DNA of 64,000 nt, taken from assembly GCF_029784165.1 (NCBI RefSeq), contig NC_073696.1, forward strand, positions 106,662,665-106,726,664, in the 5' to 3' direction. The stretch comes from Wyeomyia smithii. Taxonomy: Eukaryota; Arthropoda; Insecta; Diptera; Culicidae. The translations under genes and the position numbers were made by a program. The notes under the pieces were generated by a model, which worked only from the letters and a program-made list of their open reading frames with translations, had not been told where the DNA came from and did not search any database. Shown here in pieces: positions 32,090 to 43,498 of this stretch; positions within the stretch are counted from its first letter, which is position 1; each line of letters starts with the position of its first letter.

Positions 32090-34365
32090 TGCGATTCATC
32101 GTAGCGCTCAGCACCTACTCGAATTCCACATACCGCAGTCATAAATCAACTGCCAGCGCGTATATCGCATATCACATCCCGACGGTCCACTCTCCTGAAA
32201 CCGAATGCTTAACCAGCCAGGGTTGTCACCTTGGCGGCTTGACATCCGAAAATTTTAACATTGCACCGAAGAAGAAAAAATAAACTAAAACACGAATCAA
32301 CAGGAGAGAAGATACAAGAACAAACAGACCGCCATTGCTAACAGATTCCGAGAATCCATCCACCTTTTCCAGGAACCGAACTGGAGCAACCACAGGAGAA
32401 TCCCTCCTGCAATCTATGCTTTTTTAAGCTTGCTGCCGCGAGGCTTTAGTTATCCGAGTTTTCTTCGTTTTCCCACTTCCCTGCGGGGGAAGCACTTGAC
32501 TTTCGCCGGCTACTGTGCCTGACCAGCATCATCTCCAAGATATTTTATCTCACTGATCCGAACAGCTCGATCGTTCTGATCGTGCATTTTTTTTCGGTTG
32601 CGGTAGATCCACTTCAAGTGCTATCCATCCACCACCCGGCTTGGGTGTTGGGTGCTGCTATCGGGGTTGAAAAGAAACGGGGGGATATTTGTGAATTGGC
32701 GAAGAAGCTAATGATGATGACGATTGGTTTTGCCTTTTACTTTTCCCGGTCGCGATTCCGATGCCGACATTCAAACGGCGATGATTCAAATCGAGCACTT
32801 GAGTGGATTCGCGGTGTACATAGAATTATTCGTTTTTTCTGCTTACTGGCCGAGTTCCACCTGGCCATCAACCGTGAGCAACCGGGAAAGTTGCATTTTC
32901 TAGATCATACGCACACATATCAATCGGATCCGTGTTGCACCGCACTGTGTGAAATTGGAATGTGATGGCTGTAATGAATGAGTGAAGAGTACGATTCAAA
33001 ACAATAATAAAATTATAAAAAATTCGACTTAATACAATTTGTTTTTCAGCATAATTACATATAGGTACATGACTACAGGATGATGAAATTCGTACACATG
33101 TAAGTAGCTTGTCATTTTTTCTCTCTAGAAAACGTGTCGACTGTTATGACAACTAAATTACAGGTTTTCAGCGCCTTCTGTGCCATTCACGACGAGTTCT
33201 CTTGCCATACCCAATGGCAACACCGATGATGGGATCAATAATGGCATCGATCGATGGCGCGTTTCGGAAATGGGACCGCCCGCTGGAGGGATGATCTTAT
33301 TTCACGTCGTTTTATGCTGTGTAGCCTTGCTGCAGTTCAGCTGAGTGGCAGCAGCGAACCGAATGGAAGTCGATCGCATAATATATGACTGGCTTGCGCT
33401 GTTTATGGGCGTCTCACATTTCCATCAACAAGCTGCTGGCTAATTGATTTTCTTGTTTGCCACTAAAATGTGTTAATCTTCCGGCTCCAGTACCTGGTGC
33501 GTTCTATGGAGATTAAGTTACCGGTTCTTCCGTGGGGCTCATTTGAAGCTATTGGGCGTGAAATGTTTCGTAACATACGTAGAATAAAAGTCATAGGTTA
33601 GAACGGATAAAACCATATAGCCGTAGGCTTTTTGTCGGTTTATAACAACAAGCGAAAGATCAGTTAAAATTGAATCGTAAAACGCGGTACAATGTGAAAC
33701 TGAAAATGGTCTATCACTGCCAACAACAATTGATGCGAGTCGTGGAATAATGGAAATTATATACAGCTCCAATTTGTTTTTTTTTTTTCTCACCAGTCAG
33801 GTAAAGGGGAAATCGCAATCGTTGTAATGGCTTGTACAATTAGATATCAAAGCGCAATTATAACATTTTGCCTATTATTCAACGTCATTAGTTTCTGCAC
33901 GAACAGCTCGTAGAGAGCCTATAGTTCGCTTAACGGCGCTAGTTGATGAATTTTGGTCTGCACCACATTAAGATGGATATGTTGGATATAAACGTGGTGA
34001 GATTTGATTGATTTATTTGAATTTGAATTGAAACAAATGGTTACAACTGTTTCGGTACTTTATTATCAAGTGTTTTTTATTTGTTAGTGGCATACCGTGA
34101 CTAGCCGGAGTTTGTTCAACGAGAAACAGTCCTATGTTTGTATCGTATGTTATAACACCTGTAGTTGCAAGAGGTGTCTTGTTTGAACGTGGAATGTAAT
34201 ATTTTTTGAAATCAAATTAAATAATTTAATGCGTAAATAAAAAAATAGGGCATAGGGCATTTTTATCGTAATGGTTGTGGTTGTTTGGCATAGTAACCAG
34301 TGGGTGTGATATGCGATTGGAATAAATCTTTGAATATCTTCTGACCAGAGCCCGATCAAACGATT
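32090..34365. other. No gene recognised
   Basis: A somewhat GC-richer part at 32400-33540 carries a 127-codon plus frame (32582-32965) without recognisable motifs. No repeats were matched. Confidence 0.3.
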
Positions 34366-34369
34366 ATAA

Positions 34370-34750
34370 CAAACGGGTAACACAAATATATCTGTACTTG
34401 ATAAAATAACGAAGCCTGTAATATTCTTAATATGCCAGAATGACAAAAAGTACAGAATTATATCAAATTCTGTTATCATATACTTGAATGTTCAAAAGTG
34501 TGTTTTTCAAATCATATTTATAACAAAATTTGTTATTCAATTATCGAAATATTGTACATTCTAACTAGTTCTGATCTTTTTCTGCCAAAAACCTTACAAA
34601 ACTTGATATAATTTGTAATAATCAGTAAGTAGTTTTGATAGGAATTTTGATATTTCAACTATTAACGAGACCAAGCCTAGGACACAAATTGATACAAAAA
34701 GTTCGTAACAAAATATCAAGATTTGTTATAATCCTGATATTTTTGACTGA
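34370..34750. repeat. Decayed repeat with TTATAACAA/TTGTTATAA words
   Basis: Many short inverted words (TTATAACAAAATTTGTTAT, ATTTGTTATAATCC, TTGATATAATTTG) suggest an old MITE-like family. Similar wording occurs at 35530-35700 (GAACTTGTTATGACAAAAGC, AATTATAACAAACATG). Boundaries are uncertain. Confidence 0.3.
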
Positions 34751-35816
34751 TTGGGAGACCACTAGCAAAGACATGTTTTTTCAAAATAATGAATCTTTTG
34801 ATTATAATTAATACTTTAATTTATAATAACTCAGCGTGAAAAGCAGCGGATGAAACCTCAGTGCTACAAAGACTGAAATAAGCACAAGTCGAAAAAAAAA
34901 TCAATTCCTTTTTATTTGCAACTTTCATTGATTGCAATGACACCGTTTAATATTTCCGCAAATCTTCACGAGCGTCATGTCATCACTCAGGGCAGTGCTG
35001 ATATTTTTCAGCGCTTTTGCATGAATATGATGACAAGGAAATATTTCACTATCATGCCATGTTCATTATCCCTCGCTTCGTTTTTTTTTATTATTCGTTG
35101 AAAATGAAAGTCGAGTTACCTGTCAGTCGCAGTGGAAACGTGTTCGCTTGATTTTCACCGTTCCAACTTTTCTGAAAATTTATTGCTCTGAGTTTTGTTG
35201 TGTGACTTGTAATCATGTCAAATCGGTTTGTATACTGTACAGAGTGGTATGACGCAACTAGTTATGGATGCAAAAAATTCCTATTCCGAAAGCCAAAGCG
35301 GGCTCGCAATTCTGACGTTTCATTTTGATAACGCTTGCTGTTTGATTTTCATTTTTGCTTGACCGAAGTAACGGTGGAGTTCATTTAGATGGATTTTCAG
35401 CAAATTTTATTGCGTGACCGTGACCGTATTTGTAGCAATGACAGCTGATTTTCATTTTATAATCCAGGCAACTTGTTCGAGTTTTGAGGCAACTTTTTTT
35501 TCGCTTTGGTCGACCAGTGTTATCAATACCCGATCAGAAAGACAGAGCAAAAATGTTAACAGAACTTGTTATGACAAAAGCCGATCAGGTTATGTGATTC
35601 CGTTAGGTGTTGAAATAACAGAAATTATAACAAACATGTTTCTACTAGTGTCAAACCTATATCAAACTTTGTTACTAATGTATCGGCTTTTCAACAAAAT
35701 ATGATGGCATTTAGAACAGATGAGATGAGACTCCATAGACAACTGACTAGATTCAATGAAAAAAAAGCCTTCCTTTTCATGTCACACCGGGTGTTTCTTG
35801 GCTCACACTTAGATCG

Positions 35817-35990
35817 ACCTTTATAGAGATGCATTTATGTAATTTATGGTAGAAGGAAATCAAGCAGTATAGTAAAAATCATTCTTAAATCTGAATAATC
35901 GGAACCTTTATAGAGATGCATTTATGTAATTTATGGTAGAAGGAAATCAAGCAGTATAGTAAAAATCATTCTTAAATCTGAATAATCGGA
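35817..35990. repeat. Perfect 87-bp tandem duplication
   Basis: 35817-35903 and 35904-35990 are identical over 87 bases (starting ACCTTTATAGAGATGCATTT). Either a recent duplication or an assembly artefact. Confidence 0.9.
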
Positions 35991-36033
35991 AAACGATCAC
36001 AGTAGAGGAAAACCGATACCTACTGATTCTGTT

Positions 36034-36511
36034 TTTTCCGGTGTGGGCTCATCACTGCGACCAGAGATTAGACCTATTGTGATATTGCCCAAGTGTTTTC
36101 TGTACTCCGTACTTCATATTATTGGCAGTATCACTATTGAAGTAAGTGATACGCTAATCATTTATATCCGTGCTTGTGTGTAAGTTTTACCTTTTCATTT
36201 TAAGCTTACTACTCTAATATACCGAGCCTCTGTCCCTCCTAACAATATCGCCTAGTTACAATTCCCTGGAGAGAACTTCCATACGTCACTCACACCAGTT
36301 TTATTATAACAGGGACTTATTTTTGTTAGAAGGAGAGTCAACAGAGCTACTGTAGAATCCAGATTGAAGAAAAGGTACTTGGTGAGAAGCCTGAGAATAA
36401 ACCCATGCTAAAGTTCTTTGGCAACCAAATGGCCTGATTCTACTAAGATTCGAACCCACGAACATCCGCTTACCAAGGCGGACTCTGTAAGCTTGCGGCT
36501 ACGGAGCTCCC
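36034..36511 (-). mobile_element. tRNA-derived SINE, copy 3 of 4
   Basis: Minus-strand copy of the 8686-9174 family. The A-rich tail and CACACCGG lie at its left end; the head GGGGAGCTCCGTAGCCGC is at the right; the B box GGTTCGAATC lies near 36447-36456. Target duplication CTGATTCTGTT at 36023-36033 and 36512-36522, perfect over 11 bases. Confidence 0.85.
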
Positions 36512-36587
36512 CTGATTCTGTTACTTTTGACCAGAGCCTGACAAAGTTTCAATTGACAATCATCAGGTGATAATGATGCTTTGACCC

Positions 36588-36900
36588 GACGTTTTCAATT
36601 GGGTTGTTCACGGATTTATGATTTTTATATATCAGCTAAAAGAGTGTAATTTTTTGAGAAAAACGTGGTTTTTTTAAATTCCTTCGATTTTTAAATGAAG
36701 AATAAAATCGCTCAAAATCGCTACAATGACAGTTGGTACATGGGCGAACTGTCATTGTAGCGATTTCGAGCAGTTTTAATCCGTGATTTAAAAATTGAAG
36801 TACAACGGTAGAAAATTTTTAGAAATCACGTTTTGCTTAGAAAATGCAGCTCTTTCAGATGATATAAAAAACTGATATAGCTAAACAACCCTATTGAATC
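36588..36900. repeat. Palindromic MITE, copy 1
   Basis: TTCAATTGGGTTGTT at the left pairs with AACAACCCTATTGAA at the right. The core is a near-perfect hairpin: AAAATCGCTACAATGACAGT against ACTGTCATTGTAGCGATTTC around 36760. Noncoding. Confidence 0.75.
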
Positions 36901-36929
36901 GTAAGGCATTACACGGTTTTCTGATTTTT

Positions 36930-37150
36930 TTTGATTATAAAAAAATGTTTATCGTTGTCCTTCGATTTTTAAATGATGAATAAAAAACTACTCGAAGTGT
37001 CTTAAATGACAGTTCATACGAGCAGTAAAAACTTCTTAATTTAAGAATCGAAAGACAACGATAAACATTTTTAAAAAATCACGGTTTGCTAAAAAAATGC
37101 ATCTTTTTAAAAAAATATATAAAAAACTGGTGTAGCGTTAGTACTTAATT
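36930..37150. repeat. Palindromic MITE, copy 2
   Basis: TGTTTATCGTTGTCCTTCGA near 36946 is matched inverted by TCGAAAGACAACGATAAACA ending near 37069. It shares the words CCTTCGATTTTTAAATGA and AAAAAACTG with the adjacent copy 1, so it belongs to the same family. Confidence 0.65.
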
Positions 37151-38555
37151 GAAAAGCATTTGTATATTTGAGCACTTTGTGAGTCATATGAAAACTACTC
37201 GAAAGCTTTTGTTATGACTTTGACAGCTGAAGGGCTTGAAAAGGAATGCAATGATTTCCAATTGAAAGCGGAGATTATTATCAGCCTCACTCTCAAATGA
37301 CGATTCTCGATTGAAAATGACAATGCGCGCTGATGCAGACAGAGGGCTTCCATGCACGCATTTATTCACGCATATTTAGGGAAGACAGAGGACGCCAACA
37401 CCAGTTTCACAACCTGAAGTGGCGCGATGAACAACAGACGGAAAAATAGATCATTGCATGGAACGGCCTAACCTCACTGTTTGTGACAGCTTAGAAAGGT
37501 TTGTTTACAAGGTAGAATTCGATTTTTTTTTTGTTGTTACGATCATTGTGACCTATTCCATTAGAAAAAGCATAAGAAACTAGTAATAATAGTGTTATAA
37601 AGAAAAATGCAAAGAGGAAAGCAATAAATATGGCAACCTTTTGCTAATATTCTACTTTGAACAATTCTGGCAACTACATTTAATTTCGCATGACTTTCCA
37701 TACGCACTAGAAAGTATAATTCACCCTGACGGAATTGAATCATCTCCTTCACACACATTGAACTGTCCGTAAGGGAGAATTACCAAAATGGTTGCTATCA
37801 CCTTCACCCTTGAAGAAATTCCTATCCTATGCACTCATAGAGTAAACAAATTGAAGGTGGCAGCACCGTAACTCCGTCGAAGCGAATAGGACAGGACGTG
37901 ACAAGAGAAACCAAAAATCACCCAAAGTTCTGTCAAAGTAGGCCTCTCTGATTGGTCGATTTCATTTAGCTAAGAGATCCTCAGAGGGAGAGATAAACGA
38001 TGAAACCGCTGATTTGGCAACTAGGTTTCACATATCAGAGGTGCCAGATCTCTTCTCAAAGCGCAATGTTGACTAACTTTTTAATTCGGCTCGTGGAAGT
38101 CCTGGGGAATAATAAAGTGCATCACAAAAACCGTGAAGGTGTTAAATTTTATGTTTATGTTTAATTTTATATACTTTCATCATTATTCTGTAGACCATAC
38201 AAAGGGTTTGTGAACCACCAGTTAAAAATCACTGTGATGAAGCAACTTTGGAGCATTCTCAATTCATGTTTTAGCAATAGAACATGAAAAAAAACACAAG
38301 AAGGTTGTATGCAAAGCCACGACCGCAAGGTTGAAGTAGAATACTTTTACAAGAAAGATAACCCGGCTGCTTGTGTGTCAGTCATTTTTTCTAGTAAATA
38401 AACGTTGACTGTTCATTGGCAGTATTGTAATTTCTTTTTGTCTGATATTTTGAATGAAGTTCATTGAATATTTTTAAATTTTGTGCAAATGAGAAGTTGA
38501 AGTGCTGCCGAATTGTAATATGCACATTTAATACGACATCATTAAACGGGAACGG
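37151..38555. other. No gene recognised
   Basis: Mixed-composition DNA with only short frames on either strand and no repeat that I could match. Confidence 0.35.
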
Positions 38556-38561
38556 AACAAA

Positions 38562-38722
38562 GGCTACGGTTATGCAGAACGCGAATGCCGGCGCGATGCG
38601 ATTCGCCTTACCGTGGTGAAATGTACAGCTCTTTTTAAGGCGAAGTAGAGCTATACATTTCAACAGATTTCGTCTTGCCGAATCGCATCGCGCCGTCATT
38701 TGCGTTCTGCATGACCGTAGCC
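38562..38722. repeat. GC-rich hairpin element, 161 bp
   Basis: GGCTACGGTTATGCAGAACG at the left pairs with CGTTCTGCATGACCGTAGCC at the right, and the arms run on through GGCGCGATGCGATTCG / CGAATCGCATCGCGCC to a centre with ATGTACAGCTC and GAGCTATACAT. It has no coding capacity. Architecture matches 39776-39920. Confidence 0.75.
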
Positions 38723-38905
38723 AAACACTAAGCGACGCAAACACGTAATAATAATCAGAGTATGCATGTAGATGAAGATAATTAACTTTGGATTATAGCG
38801 CCAAACGAGAAAATATTAACTCTTCAAATAATCATTTGTGTTCTTCAAATTTCAGTTGTTCAATTTAATATCCGATGAAATGTTTGTTTATTATCTGATG
38901 AAGCT

Positions 38906-38992
38906 CTTATATAGGCCAAATGATGCATTCCCAATTTACTAGGTCCATAACTCTGCCGACCGCGCTTGGGAAAGCGCGGTATAACGACCAAT
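38906..38992 (-). promoter_or_regulatory. CCAAT + TATA promoter-like block 1
   Basis: On the minus strand ATTGG (inverted CCAAT, 38988-38992, context CTCTGATTGGTCG) is followed 74-75 bases later by TATATAAG (38913-38906). A hairpin CCGCGCTTTCCCAAGCGCGG lies between. What follows is repeat DNA, not a recognised gene. The function is inferred from motif spacing only. Confidence 0.35.
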
Positions 38993-39274
38993 CAGAGGTC
39001 GAATTTCGTGTTTTGACAAGGCTTAAGAGTTTTCAATAGTACAATAGTTCGAATGATAAAATTGCAATTTCATGCATTTGGTAGGAATCTTAGAAGATTT
39101 TCTAATCGATTGCTGCAAAAACGAAGGAAATCCATCAAAAACTAACCGATTTATTAGCATTTGAAATTTTTCTCACTTTTTTCAGTTTTAGATTTTCATT
39201 TCACATCCCTATGTAGCCGAACTTCCTGAGAGAAGTATTCTAATTCAAAATTAAATCTTCATTAATTCATTTGT

Positions 39275-39290
39275 TGTCCTTATAAGGACA
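39275..39290 (-). other. Histone-3'-end-like hairpin
   Basis: Minus strand TGTCCT TATA AGGACA, then ACAAA: a 6-bp stem with a 4-base loop, the geometry of histone mRNA 3' hairpins. The stem base and loop bases are not canonical. A second example is at 41319-41334. Confidence 0.25.
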
Positions 39291-39775
39291 ATTGTTCAAT
39301 TTATCATAGGATGTAGTGTTTATCTTACATCTCTGTGTTACCTCGATAGTGAGGACTAAGGCGCACGGTCAACACAATGAGAAAGGTGTTTTCACATTGA
39401 AAACTAGACACGGCTTGTTGGCAAATGCATCTACCGCTAATACCACCGCTATCATACGAAAGCGCGTCGTTTCATGTGGGGAATATCAAGAACGAAAAAT
39501 GACGCGCGTCTAAGCATTACCCGAACTGTTTCGCCGTGCTGCTCCCATTTACTTTTAAATCGGCCTCAGGGAAGTACCGGCTGCATCTGCATCTACCGCT
39601 GAGGCTGTCACTATACTGCTATTGGTACCAAAAGCTATTAACTCTTCAAATAAATGTGTTATTTATTCTCAAAAGAACAATTGTTCAATTCAAAATCGGA
39701 TTTACGCAATCGCATCTCTGTAATATTACCGACAATAATATTCTTCTGAACAAAATGATACAACTTTCCCATTAG

Positions 39776-39920
39776 GTCTCTGCCATAATAGACGCGAAAA
39801 GCGACGCGAACCGTTTGGCTCGGCTGTAGGTTAATGTACAGCCATCAGTAGAGCTGTGCATAAACCTACGGCCGAGCGAATCGGTTCGCGCCGCTTTTCG
39901 CGTCCACTATGGCAGAGGCC
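39776..39920. repeat. GC-rich hairpin element, 145 bp
   Basis: GTCTCTGCCATAATAGACGC... pairs with ...GCGTCCACTATGGCAGAGGC at the right end. The arms include GACGCGAAAAGCGACGCGAA and an ATGTACAGC / GAGCTGTGCAT centre like that of 38562-38722. Confidence 0.75.
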
Positions 39921-41318
39921 TTAGAGAAAGTTGCTGGCTGATGTATTCACTTCATGCAAGCCTGCTGCTGATGCTTCCCGCTACCACGCTGAAACAGCAT
40001 TTTAGTGAAGGGAGTGTCGCTGCATCAGCTGACCCTGCTACTATCGATGCTGATATACCCGCTGCAACAGCTACGCTATGCATAGCCATGCCACAGTTGT
40101 GGCCGCTATACGCTGGCCCAACTGCTGAGCAACTGCAACGCTATCCGTAGCCATGCCACAGTTGTAGCCGCCATTGGTACCCGCTGTACCTGCTTCTGCT
40201 GGCCCTGCTGCTATCGTTGGTGAGATCCGCTGAAACTGCTACGCTTATCCGCAGCCATGCCACAGTTGTGGCCGCTATCTGCTATCGATGGTACCCACTG
40301 CTCGCTCCCGCTGCTGCTAAGGGAGGACTGCTGTCGTCACTATTCAGAACTATTATGAGCGGCTTCGACTAAAACAGGCTCTTATATAGGGATGAAAATA
40401 GGAATGAATTATTTTACGTACGTGGTGGAATGATATAACTTGAAAAATATGTGTGACTTAATTCCGGCTCAGAGCGATCATTTGATAAGCTCCACCTCTT
40501 TTTTCAGTTTCTAAAGTTTTTCCTCAGTTTCGTAGCACGGATGCACAAAAATGATTTCTTGTCGAGCCGGACCGATAGCACTCTCATTGAAGCAACAAAA
40601 TAACATGTTTGGTGTCGTGTTGTGAAAATGTTCCCGTCCCCGTGTCGCATGTAAGCAGATTATTGCGTTCAGTAGACAGTAGATAGTGAATCCAGCGAAT
40701 AAACACCGATGGTGCTCTCACGCACGCAACGGTTTTAACCCGTATCTTATTGCGGTTTGTAACATCAAGCGATTTCGTTTGCTCGCTGTTGCGTGTTGCA
40801 TCATGTTGCAACTTGGCAGCTGGGAGACGACGAAATTCTGTTAATGCTGATTGATTGAATCGACTTCATATTAGCTCTGCATAGTCGAACTAACTGCTTT
40901 TGTGAATGCGTACTAACAGGGCAGTTTATTATTCAATGTCGGTTATGCTGATCGCAGCCTTTGCGCTGCCCCTACAGTGGGGGGTTTACTAAATAAAGTG
41001 AAAATTAGACAACTACAACAGAATTTGATTGCATCCCGCACAGAATGTCTGCTTGTGTTGATGCCAGAAAATTATTAACCTTCAATTATTCTTTTATTTG
41101 CCTTGAAAAAGCATGTTGCGGTTCAAAATCGGTTGCTAATTACAACCTTTAAGTTGCCCTAACATTGGGGGAATTAAGATACACGGACAACATGCACTGT
41201 GGAAGCTAATTCACATTCAGTAAATTAGACGGGTGCGACAAATTTGAATTGCTAGGATGCAACACAGAATGCTTGCTTGCGTTGACAAAAATTATTAACT
41301 TTCAATGACTTGTTTATT

Positions 41319-41334
41319 TGCCTTAAAAAAGGCA
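41319..41334 (-). other. Histone-3'-end-like hairpin
   Basis: Minus strand TGCCTT TTTT AAGGCA followed by AATAAACAAG: perfect 6-bp stem, 4-base loop. A related imperfect form (TGCTTTTTCAAGGCA) lies near 41101-41115 in the neighbouring repeat unit. Confidence 0.25.
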
Positions 41335-41545
41335 TTTTGATTTCCAAAGTTTGATTTCCTGATGGCAATCATCATGCTGCCCCAACACGGGGGGAATAAT
41401 GGCTGTATGGCGACACACGCTGAGAAAAACCGCGCTGCTCCTGAGACGTGGTGACCAACCACAGGGCTAGTGCTGCTGCTAAGGAAGGACGACTGCTGTT
41501 GTCGCTGTCTAGAACTATTATGAGCGGCTCCGGCTGAAACAGGCT

Positions 41546-41631
41546 CTTATATAGGCCAAATAGCATGTTTTCAATTGCAAGGTATATGATCCTGTCGACC
41601 GTGCTTGGGAAGCAAGCATATAACGACCAAT
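41546..41631 (-). promoter_or_regulatory. CCAAT + TATA promoter-like block 2
   Basis: Minus strand ATTGG at 41631-41627 (context CTCTGATTGGTCG, same as block 1) and TATATAAG at 41553-41546, spacing 74 bases. It is followed by GC-rich sequence (GTTTCAGCCGGAGCCGCTCA), which is also present after the TATA-only block at 40388-40381. Confidence 0.35.
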
Positions 41632-41905
41632 CAGAGGTCGAATTTTTCGTTTTGACAAGGCTTGAATATTTTCAATAGTACAATAGTGTGAATAATAAAA
41701 TTACAATTATCTTATTTTGGGAAGAATCTTAGAAGATTTTGCAATCTATTGCTGCAAGAACGAAGGAAATCCATCGAATACTAACCGATTTATTAGCATT
41801 TGAAATTGGACATATTTTTCACTTTTTTCGATTTTAGATTTTCATTTCACATCCCTATGTAGCCGAACTTCCTGAGAGAAGTATTCTACTTCAAAACGTG
41901 TAAAA

Positions 41906-42462
41906 ATAAATATATTCTTTATAGAACCTTATTGCAATACCTTTCAATGTGTTACCTTGTTCGTTTGGCTCGAATTTTGACATGTTCGTTTGGCTCACAA
42001 CACTCTCTTCGCATATCTCTCCCTCTGAGTATTGCTAATTCAGCTCACCGTTGAATTTTGTTTTTACTGGATGCGGTTGGCCGTGCTGCAAATACTATCG
42101 ATAAATTTTTGTTTTCACTATTTGCTCTCGTTTACGACAGGATGAACTTGCAATTGGGGATCATTCAAATAATACATAACGCTCTAGAGGGTGGGGGGTA
42201 TTCAGCGGAGCGTTATACTGCATGTGGCAAACATGTAAAATTGCGTTACATGGGGGTGGGTGGGTATTGAAAATTGCCAAATTCCGCGTTATGTAATATT
42301 TGAATGGTTCCTTGCGTTTCTGCACTGCTTCTTAACTGGTTTTCTTCAGTGACAATTTTGTGCGAAATAATATGTTAAGGCATAGGTTGTGGTCGTAGTA
42401 ATATTTTTTTACGGTTGCTCTCCGATAAATATTTTTAGCGTCGTAGAGTGTGAATGTATCAC
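41906..42462. other. Nothing recognised
   Basis: Short frames only (70 codons at most); no repeat matched. Confidence 0.35.
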
Positions 42463-42802
42463 CAGGGGGGATTTACTGCTGTCAAAATTCATATATGTGT
42501 GCGTTATCGCAGATCAATTCTGGTCCATGAAGTCTGCTGGTCCATGACGTTTGATAGATTACCTGTGTGGCAATGAAACTTCATCACTTTTAGCCAAATA
42601 CAGGTTGCTGCCACAAAATTTCACTGCGCAACGCATTAATAATAAAAGTTTTTCGCGATTTCTCGAGTTTTGTTAAAAAAGAACGTTCCAATTCTACTAA
42701 ACTTAGCTTCGATCAAAACGACAAAAACCAAAACAGCCGGACGCCTTGTTGCCAAATATGTTGGTTACGGTTACACGATATTTGACAGATAGATTCCCCC
42801 TG
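42463..42802. mobile_element. hAT-type MITE, 340 bp
   Basis: Starts CAGGGGGGATTTACTGCTGT and, from the right, starts CAGGGGGAATCTATCTGTCA. Flanked by a perfect 8-bp direct repeat TGTATCAC (42455-42462 and 42803-42810). A CAGGGG terminus and an 8-bp duplication are hallmarks of the hAT superfamily. Noncoding. Confidence 0.82.
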
Positions 42803-43443
42803 TGTATCACGACGGAAGATAAAAGTTAGAAAGAAGAACAACTAGAAGCCACTTAAAAGAATAACTAGAAAATGTTCATCGTGATTCGATGACAGTAGCC
42901 AAAAAGAATCAACTGAAAATGAAATTTGCCGAATCGAAATGACTACGCGATATATTTCAGTTTCATTGTTAGGTTTCCAATATGTAGAGCTCTGCTTTTG
43001 GCATTAGGAGAGTAATGATTAGATTCGACGTGAGAATAGGAAAGTTTAGGAATTCATTCATTTCTCCACATCTCAGTTTTACTAACTCAATTTTTGCTAA
43101 CTATTATTATTGCATGTATAAAATTGTTGTCACTTGTATCGAAAGAAATATGCTGATAACTTACTGCTCAAATTATGTAGTGCAAATTGTTGTTTTCAGT
43201 TAGAGATCCAAAACTTACCTAAAAAGAAAGAAGAGAGAGAGGCGAATTAGAAAATTGTTTTCATATACATTGCGTAATCATTTAAGGTGGAAAATATTTT
43301 TAGATTTCTGGTTTTTTTTTAAAGGACATAATCATACAATGTTGATCATTTATACGGTAATGGTACCATATTCGAATATGAAAAAATAGTCACTTAATTG
43401 ATATGATAGAAACCATTAACTACCCCGTCGGGTAAAACAAAAC

Positions 43444-43498
43444 TGCATTGGAACTGCCGGATCTGGCGGGCTGGTGCACGCGACACCGCAACACCGCT
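43444..43498 (+). repeat. 55-bp dispersed duplicate, copy 1
   Basis: Begins TGCATTGGAACTGCCGGATC and ends CGCAACACCGCT; 53 of 55 bases match 46835-46889. Flanks do not match. Confidence 0.8.

Larger units (their letters stand above)
38806..41905. repeat. Complex repeat domain with promoter-like and hairpin modules
   Basis: A ~355-base block at 38895-39250 recurs at 41540-41897 with high similarity, covering CTCTTATATAGGCCAAAT, ACGACCAATCAGAGGTCGAA and ACATCCCTATGTAGCCGAAC. A third partial block is at 40350-40395. Units of about 200 bases with 'ATTAACTTTCAA..TTTATTTGCC' and 'GCCCCTACAGTGGGG' repeat at 40930-41410. A decayed minisatellite with CCATGCCACAGTTGT repeats three times at 40087-40270. 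No histone or other protein frame is found. Confidence 0.6.

Noticed and set aside
38806..41905. Functional histone gene cluster
   Set aside because: Promoter-like and hairpin-like motifs occur, but no H1, H2A, H2B, H3 or H4 frame is present.
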